A stretch of 64,000 nt of DNA from Meiothermus taiwanensis DSM 14542. Lineage in GTDB: Bacteria; Deinococcota; Deinococci; Deinococcales; Thermaceae. The stretch covers positions 21,587-85,586 of the forward strand of contig AXWR01000011.1 of NCBI GenBank assembly GCA_000482765.1, given 5' to 3'. Positions 25,567 through 34,103 of the stretch are shown one piece after another (the first letter of the stretch is position 1; each line of letters opens with the position of its first letter). The position numbers were made by a program, and so were the translations under genes. The notes under the pieces were generated by a model. It did no database searches. It had not been told where the DNA came from and saw only the letters and a list, made by a program, of their open reading frames with translations.

Positions 25567-27803
25567 TGCGCTGGATAACAACAATACTGGTGGTGCTTGG
25601 GTGCTGGGCGCTGGCCCAGCAAAGCCCTGCAGAGGCCGCCGAGCAACTGCGAGCTGCCTTAAGTCAGGCTGCCCTCGAGCTCAACTTCGACCCCGGTGCG
25701 GCCAGGAATCTTCTGCAGGAAGCGAAGCAGGCTGCGCTACAGCTAGAAAAGCTGGGCCTTGGCTTTGAGCAGGGCGCTTTTGCCCGGCTCGAAGAGCAGA
25801 TTACCCAGAAAAACCCAGCCGGTTTTGCTCAGTTGCAGGCCCGGCTCTGGACGGATCTACTAGCCCAGAGCTACCGGCATCTCGAGGGGGCCCTGCGCAC
25901 GGGGAACCTCGAGGAAGCCAGGAATTGGGCCAGCCTGCGGGAGTACCGCCCAGCCACCCCCTACGCCCCCCCTGCCTATGACGCCACCCTGGCACTGGAA
26001 GAGCTGGCACAAAACAAACTGACTGTGCAGGAAGCCCTGACCGCTGTGCAATCGGATCTGCTCGGCGCATACCAGGCACGCCTGGCGCAGGCCCTCGAGG
26101 CCGCGCAGCAGGCCCAGCAGCAGGGCCACCATGTGCGCCTGGCCGAGCAGGTCGCCCTGGCCCAGGGTTATTTTGCAATTCTGGCCGATGCATACCGCCA
26201 ACAGCGCGGAGAAGCTGCCCTCGCCCAGGCCCAGCGGGCCTTCGCCTCTGGGCAACCCGCCGCCATGCTAAAGGCGCTCGAGGGTTTTCAAGCAGCCCCC
26301 CTGTCGCCGCGCGAGCGGGCCAAGCGGGCCAACCAAACCCTGCGTTTTTTACAACTCGTGGCCGTGGAGTACCGCCGGGGGGTGCGGGGTGCCGAGGGGG
26401 AGGTGCGCGTTACCAATGAGCTCGAGATCATCGAAGCGCGCACCTTTTTACGCAGCGCCCAGAGCGCCTGGAAGGTGCTCGAGCCGCTGCTCATCAAAGA
26501 GCAGCAGGCCCAGGTGGGCTTGGTCAACCAGCGCTTCGCCTGGCTCGAGCAGGCCCTGTACGCCAATACCCCCCCTTCAGCCGATAGGCTCTCGGACGAG
26601 ATAGAAGCGACCGTGCGCCTGTTATCGGATATACTGCCCGAGTCCTGGCGGCGGGCCGATCCATCTGGTGACCTCGAGGTCATACGTCAGCAGTTGCGGT
26701 CGCTGGAAAACGCTGTTGCAGCCGGCCGCTACGACCTGGCCGAAACGGCCCGCCTGGATGCCTACGCCATGCTGGAATCGGGGGCCGAGGCCCGTCTGCG
26801 TGCCTTCAACCCTCAGCTTGCGCTCGACCTGGAATCGCTGTTTTGGAATGGGGTGAACCCCCCAGGCCTGGCCCGCCTGATCCGGGATAAAGCCAGCCCC
26901 CTCGAGGTACGCAACACCCGTCGTGCGCTGGAGGGCAAGCTCAATGAAGCCGCCCGCATACTGGGCCGCGAAACCTCTCCGACCACCATCGGCATCAATG
27001 CAGCCATTATCGTATTCCGAGAGGGCCTGGAAGCGGTGTTGATCATTGCAGCGCTGCTGGCCTCTTTTCGTCGCCCGGAAAACCTGCATCTGCGCCGACC
27101 GGTCTGGTGGGGGGTCGGCCTGGCCCTGATAGCCAGCCTGCTTACCTGGGCCGCCATGTGGGGAACCATCCAGCAGTTTGCACGGTTCGGCGAGCGGGTA
27201 GAGGCCGTGGTATCCTTGCTGGCCATCGGCGTGCTGTTGCTAATCCTGAACTGGTTTTACCATAAGATCTACTGGACTGACCGCCTGGCCGACTTTCACC
27301 AGCATAAGCAGCAGGCAGTGCAAAAAACCGGCTGGGCTGCCATACTCGGGCTGGTTGCGGTGGGTTTTGAAAGCATCTACCGTGAGGGCTTTGAAACGGT
27401 TCTGTTTTTGCAGTCGCTGGTGCTGCAAGGGGGCTTCCGCGATGTGCTTTGGGGCATCCTGGCGGGCCTAAGCACCGTGATTCTCCTGGGAATCGCCATC
27501 TTCCGCTTCCAAATTAAGCTACCCCAAAAAAAGATGCTGTTCTTCACCGGGGTGCTGATCCTGCTGGTGCTGGTGGTAATGGTGGGCCAGACTGCGCACG
27601 TCATGCAGGTGGTGGGCTGGCTACCCATACACGCTTTTCCCCTCGAGATACCCTTCTGGCTGAGCAGCTGGTTCGGCCTGTACGCGACCTGGGAAGGAAT
27701 CGTCTTACAGGCGCTATCAGCAGGTGTGGTGCTTGGAAGCTATTTCTGGGCAGAGCGAATCAAGCACAGTCACCTGGGGCGTCTGAAAACGAAAACCGCC
27801 TGA
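25566..27803 (+). CDS. FTR1-family iron permease with a large N-terminal domain
   Basis: A 745-residue protein. Residues 1-17 are a signal peptide; residues about 20-470 form a mostly helical, soluble domain with many Ala, Gln and Glu residues and coiled-coil character. The C-terminal 270 residues carry about seven membrane spans with the two FTR1 iron-binding motifs: FREGLEAVLIIAALLAS (near residue 485) and YREGFETVLFLQSLV (near 605). FTR1/EfeU moves iron across the inner membrane. The fused N-terminal domain probably captures iron in the periplasm and cooperates with the EfeO-like protein. Confidence 0.9.
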   Translation: MRWITTILVVLGCWALAQQSPAEAAEQLRAALSQAALELNFDPGAARNLLQEAKQAALQLEKLGLGFEQGAFARLEEQITQKNPAGFAQLQARLWTDLLAQSYRHLEGALRTGNLEEARNWASLREYRPATPYAPPAYDATLALEELAQNKLTVQEALTAVQSDLLGAYQARLAQALEAAQQAQQQGHHVRLAEQVALAQGYFAILADAYRQQRGEAALAQAQRAFASGQPAAMLKALEGFQAAPLSPRERAKRANQTLRFLQLVAVEYRRGVRGAEGEVRVTNELEIIEARTFLRSAQSAWKVLEPLLIKEQQAQVGLVNQRFAWLEQALYANTPPSADRLSDEIEATVRLLSDILPESWRRADPSGDLEVIRQQLRSLENAVAAGRYDLAETARLDAYAMLESGAEARLRAFNPQLALDLESLFWNGVNPPGLARLIRDKASPLEVRNTRRALEGKLNEAARILGRETSPTTIGINAAIIVFREGLEAVLIIAALLASFRRPENLHLRRPVWWGVGLALIASLLTWAAMWGTIQQFARFGERVEAVVSLLAIGVLLLILNWFYHKIYWTDRLADFHQHKQQAVQKTGWAAILGLVAVGFESIYREGFETVLFLQSLVLQGGFRDVLWGILAGLSTVILLGIAIFRFQIKLPQKKMLFFTGVLILLVLVVMVGQTAHVMQVVGWLPIHAFPLEIPFWLSSWFGLYATWEGIVLQALSAGVVLGSYFWAERIKHSHLGRLKTKTA

Positions 27804-27844
27804 AGCCCCCCAATGTGGAAGCAAAGGGGTGGCCTGGCCCTGTG

Positions 27845-28429
27845 CTAAAACAGACCGGCATCCTGCAACACCGCCACCACCAGCCGCCCTGGCCCATGCA
27901 CCCCCTTGACCATAATCTGGCCAATGTCGGCGGATTTGCTGGGGCCGGAGTGCAGCCCGATGGCCGAGGGCAGCCCGGTTTGCAGGGCCTGGAGGGCCTG
28001 CAAAAGGGTTAGGTAAATTTTCCCTTGCGGTACAAACACCAGGTGCGTGGGCGGTAAAAGCTGGGTGCGGCGGCCTTCCTGGCTGGAGAGGATAACCGTA
28101 CCGGTCTCGGCCACCGCGCCCCAAGCCCAGGAGATGCCCAGGGGGGCTTCTTCGGGGGGTAGGAGGGGCACCTGGGGGTGCAACACCTCTGGAAGCGTCT
28201 GACCCAGGCTTGCCCCAGCAAAAGTCTGGGCAAAGCGGCCCAGCCATTCCTCAGCGGCCTGCAGGCTCTCCAGCCGCACCATCTCACCCCCGTTTCCCGT
28301 CAAGCGCTCGCTAAAGAGGGCCAGGGCTTCATCGGGCGAAGGCACCGGCGAGACCAACGGCTCCGGCAGGGCAGCCTTAGGACGGTGCTCGAGGCCCCTG
28401 CGGATGCGGGCCAGGATGCGTTCGCGCAT
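27845..28429 (-). CDS. lutC: LUD-domain protein LutC
   Basis: A 194-residue protein of the LutC/YkgG type, part of the LutABC iron-sulfur L-lactate oxidation system. The pattern is VAETGTVILSS, RRTQLLPPTHLVFVPQGKI and, near the end, GPSKSADIGQIMVKGVHGPGRLVVAVL. I start at the ATG at 28429; upstream in-frame codons run into the aroQ promoter region. LutA and LutB are not beside it in the window, so the partners must be elsewhere or the protein acts alone. It is convergent with the FTR1 gene, with 41 bases between them. Confidence 0.85.
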   Translation of the reverse strand: MRERILARIRRGLEHRPKAALPEPLVSPVPSPDEALALFSERLTGNGGEMVRLESLQAAEEWLGRFAQTFAGASLGQTLPEVLHPQVPLLPPEEAPLGISWAWGAVAETGTVILSSQEGRRTQLLPPTHLVFVPQGKIYLTLLQALQALQTGLPSAIGLHSGPSKSADIGQIMVKGVHGPGRLVVAVLQDAGLF

Positions 28430-28491
28430 GGCTGGAGTATACCAGGCCCTCGTTGCCCGATGGCCCATGGGGCCTTTACCATAGAGGTCAA

Positions 28492-28932
28492 ATGATCCTG
28501 ATTCTCAACGGCCCCAACCTGAACCTGCTGGGTAGGCGCGAACCCGGAATTTACGGCCATACCACCCTCGAGGAGCTCGAGGAGCTGTGCGAGGCCTGGG
28601 GGGCCGAGCTGGGCCTGGGGGTGGCCTGCCGCCAGTCCAACTTTGAAGGGCAGCTGGTGGAGTGGATTCAGCAGGCCGCCGATGAGGGCTTCCGGGCCAT
28701 CGTGCTGAACCCTGGGGCCCTCACCCATTACTCGGTTGCACTGCTGGATGCGCTACGGGCACAGACCTTGCCAGTGGTGGAGGTGCACCTTTCCAACATC
28801 CATGCCCGTGAGGAGTACCGCCGCCACTCGGTCACAGCCATGGGTGCCAGGGGCATCGTCTCGGGCTTTGGCCCCATGTCCTACAAGATGGCGCTGGTCT
28901 ACCTGGCCGACCTGCTGGAGGCCCAGCCATGA
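28492..28932 (+). CDS. aroQ: 3-dehydroquinate dehydratase, type II
   Basis: A 146-residue enzyme of the shikimate pathway that dehydrates 3-dehydroquinate. The start ILILNGPNLNLLGRREPGIYG holds the catalytic Arg and Tyr of the flexible loop; RQSNFEGQLVEWIQ, NPGALTHYSVALLDAL and VEVHLSNIHAREEYRRHSV (catalytic His) complete the family signature. AGAGGTC precedes the ATG at 28492. The stop overlaps the next small gene by 4 bases. Confidence 0.96.
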   Translation: MILILNGPNLNLLGRREPGIYGHTTLEELEELCEAWGAELGLGVACRQSNFEGQLVEWIQQAADEGFRAIVLNPGALTHYSVALLDALRAQTLPVVEVHLSNIHAREEYRRHSVTAMGARGIVSGFGPMSYKMALVYLADLLEAQP

Positions 28933-29153
28933 GGGTGGAGTGGCAGGAAGTGGCCATAGTCGCGGCCATCGCCGGCATTTTCACCCTGGTGGCCCAGATT
29001 CCACAGGTGGGCTTCTGGACGGCTCTACTGCCAAGCCTTGCAATGGCCCTGCTGGCCGCGGGGGCCTATAGGCTGCTGATGCCCTGGATCATCGGCTGGG
29101 CTGCCAAAGGGGCCCAGCCCCCAAAGACACCCCCTGATGAGGAAAAGTTATAA
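28929..29153 (+). CDS. Small two-span membrane protein
   Basis: A 74-residue protein. Two hydrophobic stretches (VAIVAAIAGIFTLVAQI and TALLPSLAMALLAAGAYRLLMPWIIG) should span the membrane; the tail KGAQPPKTPPDEEKL is charged. The ATG overlaps the aroQ stop in an ATGA, so it is co-translated with aroQ. No known family comes to mind. Confidence 0.6.
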   Translation: MRVEWQEVAIVAAIAGIFTLVAQIPQVGFWTALLPSLAMALLAAGAYRLLMPWIIGWAAKGAQPPKTPPDEEKL

Positions 29154-29175
29154 AGACACCCCGCCCTGCAAGCTT

Positions 29176-29976
29176 TCAACAAGCAAGCGGCTCCTTGCTG
29201 TGGGAAAGCGCCGCCTCGGCCAGGGGCATCACCCAGGGTCTACCGCTGGGGTGCTGGGTCTGGATAAATGGCAAACCGTAAACAGCCTGAAGGCGCGCGG
29301 GCTGTAAAACTTCGGCCGGCTGACCCAGCGCCTCCATACGGCCCTGGTGTAGCAGCAAAATGTGGTCAGAGAACAGCCCGGCCAGGTTAAGATCGTGCAG
29401 CACCGTCAGCACCCCCCAGCCCGCCTGGGCCAGACGTCGGCACAGGGCCAGAATCTCCACCTGGTGTTTGGGATCGAGGTGGTTGGTGGGTTCGTCCAGC
29501 AGCAGCAGCCGCGGTTCCTGGGCCAGCACGCGGGCCAGATCCACCCGGCTCTGCTCCCCGCCCGAGAGGGTCTGGTACCGGCGGGTAGCAAACTGCAGCG
29601 CACCGGTCTGGCTCAATGCCCGCTCGGTAACCTGGTGATCCTGAAGGTTTTCGGCCCGGCGCTCGAGGTGGGGCAGGCGGCCTAAAAAGGCCACCTCATA
29701 AGCGTCAAAGGGGAAATTGATCTCGCGGCGCTGGGTTAGCACTGCACGTTCAAGGGCCAGCTCGAGCGGCCGGTAGCTGCTCAAGGGCCGGCCCAATAGT
29801 TCAATCTGCCCCGAGTCGGGCTTCATCTCGCCCGATAGAAGCCGCAACAAGGTGGATTTGCCAGCGCCGTTGGGCCCGATAATGCTCAGCATCTGGCCGG
29901 CCTCGAGCCGGAAGGAGATGTTCTCGAGAAGGGTTTTTCCGCCTACAGCATATTTGAGCGAGCGAGCCTCCAACAT
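29176..29976 (-). CDS. hmuV: Heme ABC transporter ATPase (HmuV-like)
   Basis: A 266-residue ATPase. Walker A GPNGAGKST, signature LSGGEQSRVDLARVLAQ, Walker B LLLDEPTNHLD and switch His in VLHDLNLAG. The block REINFPFDAYEVAFLGRLPH and the SGGEQSRV form of the signature are typical of HmuV rather than FecE proteins. The start is the ATG at 29976, with GGAGGG upstream; a GTG 21 bases earlier is possible. It ends the heme operon, 24 bases after the permease gene. Confidence 0.85.
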   Translation of the reverse strand: MLEARSLKYAVGGKTLLENISFRLEAGQMLSIIGPNGAGKSTLLRLLSGEMKPDSGQIELLGRPLSSYRPLELALERAVLTQRREINFPFDAYEVAFLGRLPHLERRAENLQDHQVTERALSQTGALQFATRRYQTLSGGEQSRVDLARVLAQEPRLLLLDEPTNHLDPKHQVEILALCRRLAQAGWGVLTVLHDLNLAGLFSDHILLLHQGRMEALGQPAEVLQPARLQAVYGLPFIQTQHPSGRPWVMPLAEAALSHSKEPLAC

Positions 29977-30000
29977 TACCTCACACCCTCCACACAAGAC

Positions 30001-31029
30001 CTAGCGGGCGGCCCCCTGCTTAAAGCGCAGCAGCAGCCAGATGAAGAAAGGAGCCCCCAGCAGACTGGTCACCACACCCACCGGCAGCTCGGCGGGCGAG
30101 GCCACGGTGCGGGCAATAAGATCGGCCAGCACGCTCAGGCCAGCTCCCAGCAGCACCGAGCCGGCCAAGAGGTAGCGGTGATCCGGCCCCGCCATCAGAC
30201 GGAAAAGATGGGGGGCCACCAGCCCGATGAAACCCACCCCACCCGCCGCCGCCACCGCAGTGCCCACCGCCAGCGCGGCCAGGGCCACGGCCTGGCGCTT
30301 GAAACGCTCGAGGTGCACCCCCAGATGAAAGGCCTCGCTCTCGCCAAGAACCAGCGCGTTCAGCGGGCGGGCCAGGCGCATCAGCCCCCAGAAGGCCAGC
30401 AGTGCGGTAGGGGCCATGGCGGCCAGCCCGCCCCAGGTGGCCCCGCTGTAGCCACCCAGCGTCCAAAAGGTGAGACTGCGCAGCTGCTCATCGGTGGCGC
30501 GGGTGATCAAAAGGCCAATGAGGGCCCCTGCCAGGGCGTTGATGGCAATCCCCGCCAGCAGCAGGGTCAGGGTCTGCACCCGTCCATCGCTGCTGGCCAT
30601 GAACCAGACCGCCAGGGTCGCCAACAGCCCGCCCACAAAAGCCGCGAGCGGCAGGGCATACACCTCCAGGATGCCCGCGCCCGGAATCAGGATGATAAAG
30701 ACAGCGGCCCCCAAGGCGGCCCCGGCGCTCACCCCGATCAGGCCCGGGTCGGCCAGGGGGTTGCGAAACAGCCCTTGCATGACCGCGCCCGAAAGGGCTA
30801 GCAACGCCCCCACCAGCAAAGCCAGCAAAACCCGGGGGAAGCGAACCGATACCAGCACCGCGTAGGCCTGCTCCGAGCGCTCCCATAGGATGCGGGGAAT
30901 CTCCTGGGGTGGGATGTAGTAGGCCCCGATGCCTGCCGAGATGAGCACCACCAGCGGCAGCAATAACCCCAACGCCAGCAGGGTCGAGCGGTAGCGGCTG
31001 GAGGCTTTATAGAAAGAAGAGGGTTGCAT
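30001..31029 (-). CDS. hmuU: Heme ABC transporter permease (HmuU-like, FecCD family)
   Basis: A 342-residue inner-membrane protein with about ten hydrophobic segments. Signatures: RFPRVLLALLVGALLALSGAVMQG, LFRNPLADPGLIGVSAGAALGA, LTFWTLGGYSGATWG and VGFIGLVAPHLFRLMAGPDHR. The GPDHR end of the last motif and the neighbouring heme genes favour heme over siderophores. The start ATG at 31029 lies 4 bases after the upstream stop. Confidence 0.87.
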   Translation of the reverse strand: MQPSSFYKASSRYRSTLLALGLLLPLVVLISAGIGAYYIPPQEIPRILWERSEQAYAVLVSVRFPRVLLALLVGALLALSGAVMQGLFRNPLADPGLIGVSAGAALGAAVFIILIPGAGILEVYALPLAAFVGGLLATLAVWFMASSDGRVQTLTLLLAGIAINALAGALIGLLITRATDEQLRSLTFWTLGGYSGATWGGLAAMAPTALLAFWGLMRLARPLNALVLGESEAFHLGVHLERFKRQAVALAALAVGTAVAAAGGVGFIGLVAPHLFRLMAGPDHRYLLAGSVLLGAGLSVLADLIARTVASPAELPVGVVTSLLGAPFFIWLLLRFKQGAAR

Positions 31030-31033
31030 GGCC

Positions 31034-31660
31034 TTAGGTCAGCAGGGCGTGCTGGTCAAGCCGCAACTCACGCACAGTCACGCCGTCCTTATCGTGGCGC
31101 ACCACCTGGCGCCGGCTGGGCAACCAAACCCCCTCAACCTGAACATAGCGATCGTCGAACGATTCCACCGCTTCAATGCCACCCTGGGCATTGCGATAAA
31201 CGACGGTAAAGTGCTGCGGTAGGTGGTGCGCTCCAGCCGGTACGTGGTTGTGGATGTGGATGCGAAAGGAGCTATCGGGCAGGTTGCGCTCGACCATCCG
31301 CACGTGGTTATCCTGCACCCACAAAACAGAGCGCATAGCGTCCTCGAGGCGCACACCCACCCCCAGCGGGGTTTCCCCCTCGAGGTGCATGGGGTACTGG
31401 CCCTCGCTCTGGGCAAAAGGCCGGGGGCTGCGGTGGGCCAGCATCGAGGCCAGTTCCCGACGCGGCCAGGCCTGGAGGTCTTCGAGCAGGTGCAGCTCAA
31501 TTTCCTTGGGCGAGCGGGCCACCAGGCCACCCTGGTGCCAGCTACCGGCCAGGTACACCTTGAGGCTGGCCCTGAACCCGGTGAACCCCTCTGGTAGGGT
31601 GTAGGCCCGGCTGCGGGCTGCTTCCAGCAGGGCGTAGGCTTTCTCCTGAACCGATGGCAT
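31034..31660 (-). CDS. DUF3386-like protein in the heme operon
   Basis: A 208-residue soluble protein. It opens with a helix and YTLPEGFTGFRASLKVYL, then strands with VARSPKEIELHLLED and an HRSPRPFAQSEGQY loop; a His-rich part follows (IHIHNHVPAGAHHLPQHF). The layout resembles DUF3386, which I recall mainly from cyanobacteria, but I cannot confirm this. The many histidines could hold heme. I start at the ATG at 31660 behind AGGTGAG. The gene sits between the heme-binding protein and permease genes, so a role in heme handling is inferred. Confidence 0.6.
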   Translation of the reverse strand: MPSVQEKAYALLEAARSRAYTLPEGFTGFRASLKVYLAGSWHQGGLVARSPKEIELHLLEDLQAWPRRELASMLAHRSPRPFAQSEGQYPMHLEGETPLGVGVRLEDAMRSVLWVQDNHVRMVERNLPDSSFRIHIHNHVPAGAHHLPQHFTVVYRNAQGGIEAVESFDDRYVQVEGVWLPSRRQVVRHDKDGVTVRELRLDQHALLT

Positions 31661-31669
31661 ATAGCTCAC

Positions 31670-32584
31670 CTACTCCTGGGCTCCAGCGATATAAAGCCCG
31701 CTGCGTTCATAAGCTCCCACAAACAAATCCAGCGCAGCCCGCCCCGCCCTAGGCCCAAAACCGCCCAGGTACAGGTCGTCGATGGCCACCACCCGGCCGT
31801 TCTGACCGGCAGGGGTCTGCATCACCCCCGGCAGCTTACGCAAGCCTTCCAACCCACCAATGCTCTCCAGGCCAGCAGTGAATACCACAATAACATCGGG
31901 CTGGGCAGCAATCACCGCCTCAGCGGTCATCTGCTGGCAGTTCTGGATGCCTTTGGCCGCATTGGCAATGCCGGCCAGCTCCATCATTCCCACCGGGTTG
32001 GAACCCTGACCGCAAACATAGGTGACGTTGGTGCCGCGCAGGTACAGAAAGATGCCCTTGAGCTGTTTGCGTGTGGTGGCCTGGCGCTGCTTGGAACGCA
32101 ACACCAGCAGGTCGCGCTCGAGGCGGCGCACCAGCTCCTCGCCGCGTTCAACCCGACCCACCGCCGCTGCAATCGTGCGGATTTTTTCCTTGGCCCCCTC
32201 GAGGCTGGGCTTGTCCGGTACCCGCACCACCGTGACCCCAGCAGCCGTTAGCTGATCAAAAACGGTGGGGGGACGCACATCCTCCCGGCCCAGCACCAGG
32301 GTGGGGCGCAGGGAAAGGATGCCCTCCACGTTGAGCTGGAACTGGTAGCCCACCGTGGGCAGCTTGTTGACGCTGGCCGGGTAGTAGCTGCTGGTATCAC
32401 GGCCCACCACCCGATCCCCCACCCCCAGGGCAAAGAGAATCTCGGTGGTAACGCCGTTGAGCGAGACGATTCGCTCGATGGAACGCACTGTGACGGTTTG
32501 ACCCCTTGAATCCTTTACGGTAAAGGGCTGGGCCAGCCCAAAGCCCAACAAGCAGAGCCCCAGTCCGATAACGATCTGTTTCAC
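31670..32584 (-). CDS. hmuT: Periplasmic heme-binding protein (HmuT-like)
   Basis: A 304-residue class III binding protein. The signal peptide is KQIVIGLGLCLLGFGLAQ. The mature part has VKDSRGQTVTVRSIERIVSLNGVTTEILFALG, GYQFQLNVEGILSLRPTLVLGREDVRP and FLYLRGTNVTYVCGQGSNPVGMMELAG, a pattern of heme-binding HmuT rather than siderophore proteins. I chose the GTG at 32584, with GAGGTGGG just upstream. It is the second gene of the operon behind the heme monooxygenase gene. Confidence 0.87.
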   Translation of the reverse strand: MKQIVIGLGLCLLGFGLAQPFTVKDSRGQTVTVRSIERIVSLNGVTTEILFALGVGDRVVGRDTSSYYPASVNKLPTVGYQFQLNVEGILSLRPTLVLGREDVRPPTVFDQLTAAGVTVVRVPDKPSLEGAKEKIRTIAAAVGRVERGEELVRRLERDLLVLRSKQRQATTRKQLKGIFLYLRGTNVTYVCGQGSNPVGMMELAGIANAAKGIQNCQQMTAEAVIAAQPDVIVVFTAGLESIGGLEGLRKLPGVMQTPAGQNGRVVAIDDLYLGGFGPRAGRAALDLFVGAYERSGLYIAGAQE

Positions 32585-32639
32585 AAAACCCACCTCATTT
32601 CTTTGGACGTCGGGTTTCAGTCCCCGCACTGCTCCCTAG

Positions 32640-32969
32640 CTAAGAAGTTGTGGCCTCGAGCGCGGCCGAATCGGTGAACACTTCAAAGGTTTCCAGCGAG
32701 CTATGCCCCGTAAACACTTCGCGGGGCAGGGTTCCACTTCTGGCATGACCTTGCTTGAACTCGGGGCTTTCCACCCAGTTTTTAAAGTGCTGCTCGCTTT
32801 CCCAGAAGGTCATGACCACATAGGGTTGGTCGGGCTTCTGCGGACGCAGCACCAGGTTGCGGATGAAGCCCGGCATGCGATCAACCAAACGGGCCCGCTC
32901 ACGGAAATTTTGCTCAAACAGCGCGGCATACTCGGGGTTGACCGGTATGCGGTTCATGGTAACGAACAT
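32640..32969 (-). CDS. Heme-degrading monooxygenase (IsdG/HmoB-type, ABM fold)
   Basis: A 109-residue antibiotic-biosynthesis-monooxygenase-fold protein. Asn-6, Trp-65 and His-75 match the catalytic Asn-7, Trp-66 and His-76 of staphylococcal IsdG with a constant shift of one, which strongly supports heme ring opening to release iron. The strand MFVTMNRIPVNPEYAALFEQNFRERA, then PGFIRNLVLRPQ and YVVMTFWESEQHFKNW are typical. It is the first gene of the heme operon and follows a leader of about 175 bases after promoter P4. It would act in the cytoplasm on imported heme. Confidence 0.92.
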   Translation of the reverse strand: MFVTMNRIPVNPEYAALFEQNFRERARLVDRMPGFIRNLVLRPQKPDQPYVVMTFWESEQHFKNWVESPEFKQGHARSGTLPREVFTGHSSLETFEVFTDSAALEATTS

Positions 32970-33150
32970 TTCCTTCCCTCCTTAGCTTCGTCTGGTCGCT
33001 CCCCAGGCCTCGCTTCCAGGGTAGATGGCTTGAGGAGCAGCCCCATCGGATCCCCATTCCGGCATCGCTGTGCAAACTCGGGCACCAAAAAGCCGGGAGG
33101 AACCGAACAACACGCTTTCCGTACAGCTCTCTTCCCACATTCTGGCCGTC

Positions 33151-33198
33151 AGTTTATATAGGCCACAGCTCAAAGTCAAGTAATCCGGTCGGAATATA
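33151..33198 (-). promoter_or_regulatory. Iron-type promoter and operator P4 of the heme operon
   Basis: On the minus strand: dyad ATATTCCGACCGGATTA (rev. 33181-33197), TTGACT (33174-33179), 17 bases, TAAACT (33151-33156). Same layout as P1-P3. The following leader (32970-33145) has no gene. Confidence 0.78.
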
Positions 33199-33242
33199 TT
33201 TATTTAGTAAAAAGAACTATTCGCAACAGTCCAGCCCGCCTT

Positions 33243-33440
33243 ATACCAGATTCGTTTAGTTCGCCGCCGGAAGGCGCTGAACTAGCCCGACCGAAGTTAT
33301 CCGCGTAGCGGAGGGTGATACCGCCCCTTGGAAGGGATACGCTTTCTTCGCCGAGCGTAGCGAGGGGTGTGCTCTAGGATTCAAAAAGATAGCCTCTAGA
33401 GGTCTTTGTTTTGGAAGATTGTCTTTTTGAATCCGGTATT
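33243..33440 (+). repeat. Interspersed repeat, copy 4 (longest)
   Basis: Starts ATACCAGATTCGTTTAG and goes through GCCGGAAGGCGCTGAAC, the GAAGTTATCCGCGTAGCGG and GATACCGCCCCTTGGAAGGG blocks of copy 1, then TTCTTCGCCGAGCGTAGCG shared with copy 2, and a CTCTAGAGGTCTTTG block. It appears to be the most complete copy of the family and fills the gap between the heme promoter and the bioY terminator. Confidence 0.78.
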
Positions 33441-33451
33441 GGCTGGCTGCT

Positions 33452-33485
33452 TCAAAGAGAAACCTCCCCCATTGGACGGGGGAGG
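33452..33485 (-). terminator. Rho-independent terminator after bioY
   Basis: On the minus strand a perfect stem CCTCCCCC / GGGGGAGG with a 7-base loop, followed by TTTCTCTTT. It lies 16 bases past the bioY stop. Confidence 0.9.
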
Positions 33486-33500
33486 CGCACAACCTCGAGG

Positions 33501-34103
33501 CTACCGACGAACCAGACGCCAGGCGGTAGGGAGCAGGGCAGCGGCGATGCCGGCCTTGATCAGATCCCCAGGTATGAAGGGAATCATTCCGGCCTGCAAG
33601 ACCCCCCACACACCGGCGTACTTCCCCGCCCCTGCCAGCGCAAAGCCCAGCCAGGTCACACCGATGGCGTAGATCAGCAGGCTGGCCAGCAGCATGGCCC
33701 CAAAGGTCTTGAGCACGCTGCGGTCGGTGCCGTAGCGCTCCACCAGGTAGCCCACCAGGTAGGCGGCCAGGGGGTAGGACAAGAGATAACCCGCGGTAAA
33801 GGCGATGCGCGGGTGGAACCAGGTGGCCCCTCCAGCAAACACCGGCAGCACCAGGCCCTCGAGCAAATACGCTCCCATCGCCCAAAAGGCCAGCCGGCTG
33901 CCCAGCAGGGCCCCCACCAGCAGCACCCCCAGGGTCTGGCCGGTGATGGGCACCGGGGTAAAGGGTAAGGGGAGGCTCACCTGGGCCAGTAGCGCCACCA
34001 GAAAACTGCCCAAAAGCACCAGCAGCAGATCGCGCTGCCAGCTGCGGGCCGGAAAAAGGGACTTGGAGAGGGGTAGGTAGGGTAGGCTTTGCGTTGGGTT
34101 CAT
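33501..34103 (-). CDS. bioY: BioY, biotin transporter substrate-binding component
   Basis: A 200-residue membrane protein with six hydrophobic segments, the S-component that captures biotin for an ECF transporter. Typical blocks: LPLPFTPVPITGQTLGVLLVGALLG, VLPVFAGGATWFHP and GYLLSYPLAAYLVG, and near the end PFIPGDLIKAGIAA. The ECF energising proteins (EcfAAT) are not in the window. The start overlaps the birA stop by 4 bases, so uptake and the ligase/repressor are co-expressed. Confidence 0.93.
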   Translation of the reverse strand: MNPTQSLPYLPLSKSLFPARSWQRDLLLVLLGSFLVALLAQVSLPLPFTPVPITGQTLGVLLVGALLGSRLAFWAMGAYLLEGLVLPVFAGGATWFHPRIAFTAGYLLSYPLAAYLVGYLVERYGTDRSVLKTFGAMLLASLLIYAIGVTWLGFALAGAGKYAGVWGVLQAGMIPFIPGDLIKAGIAAALLPTAWRLVRR

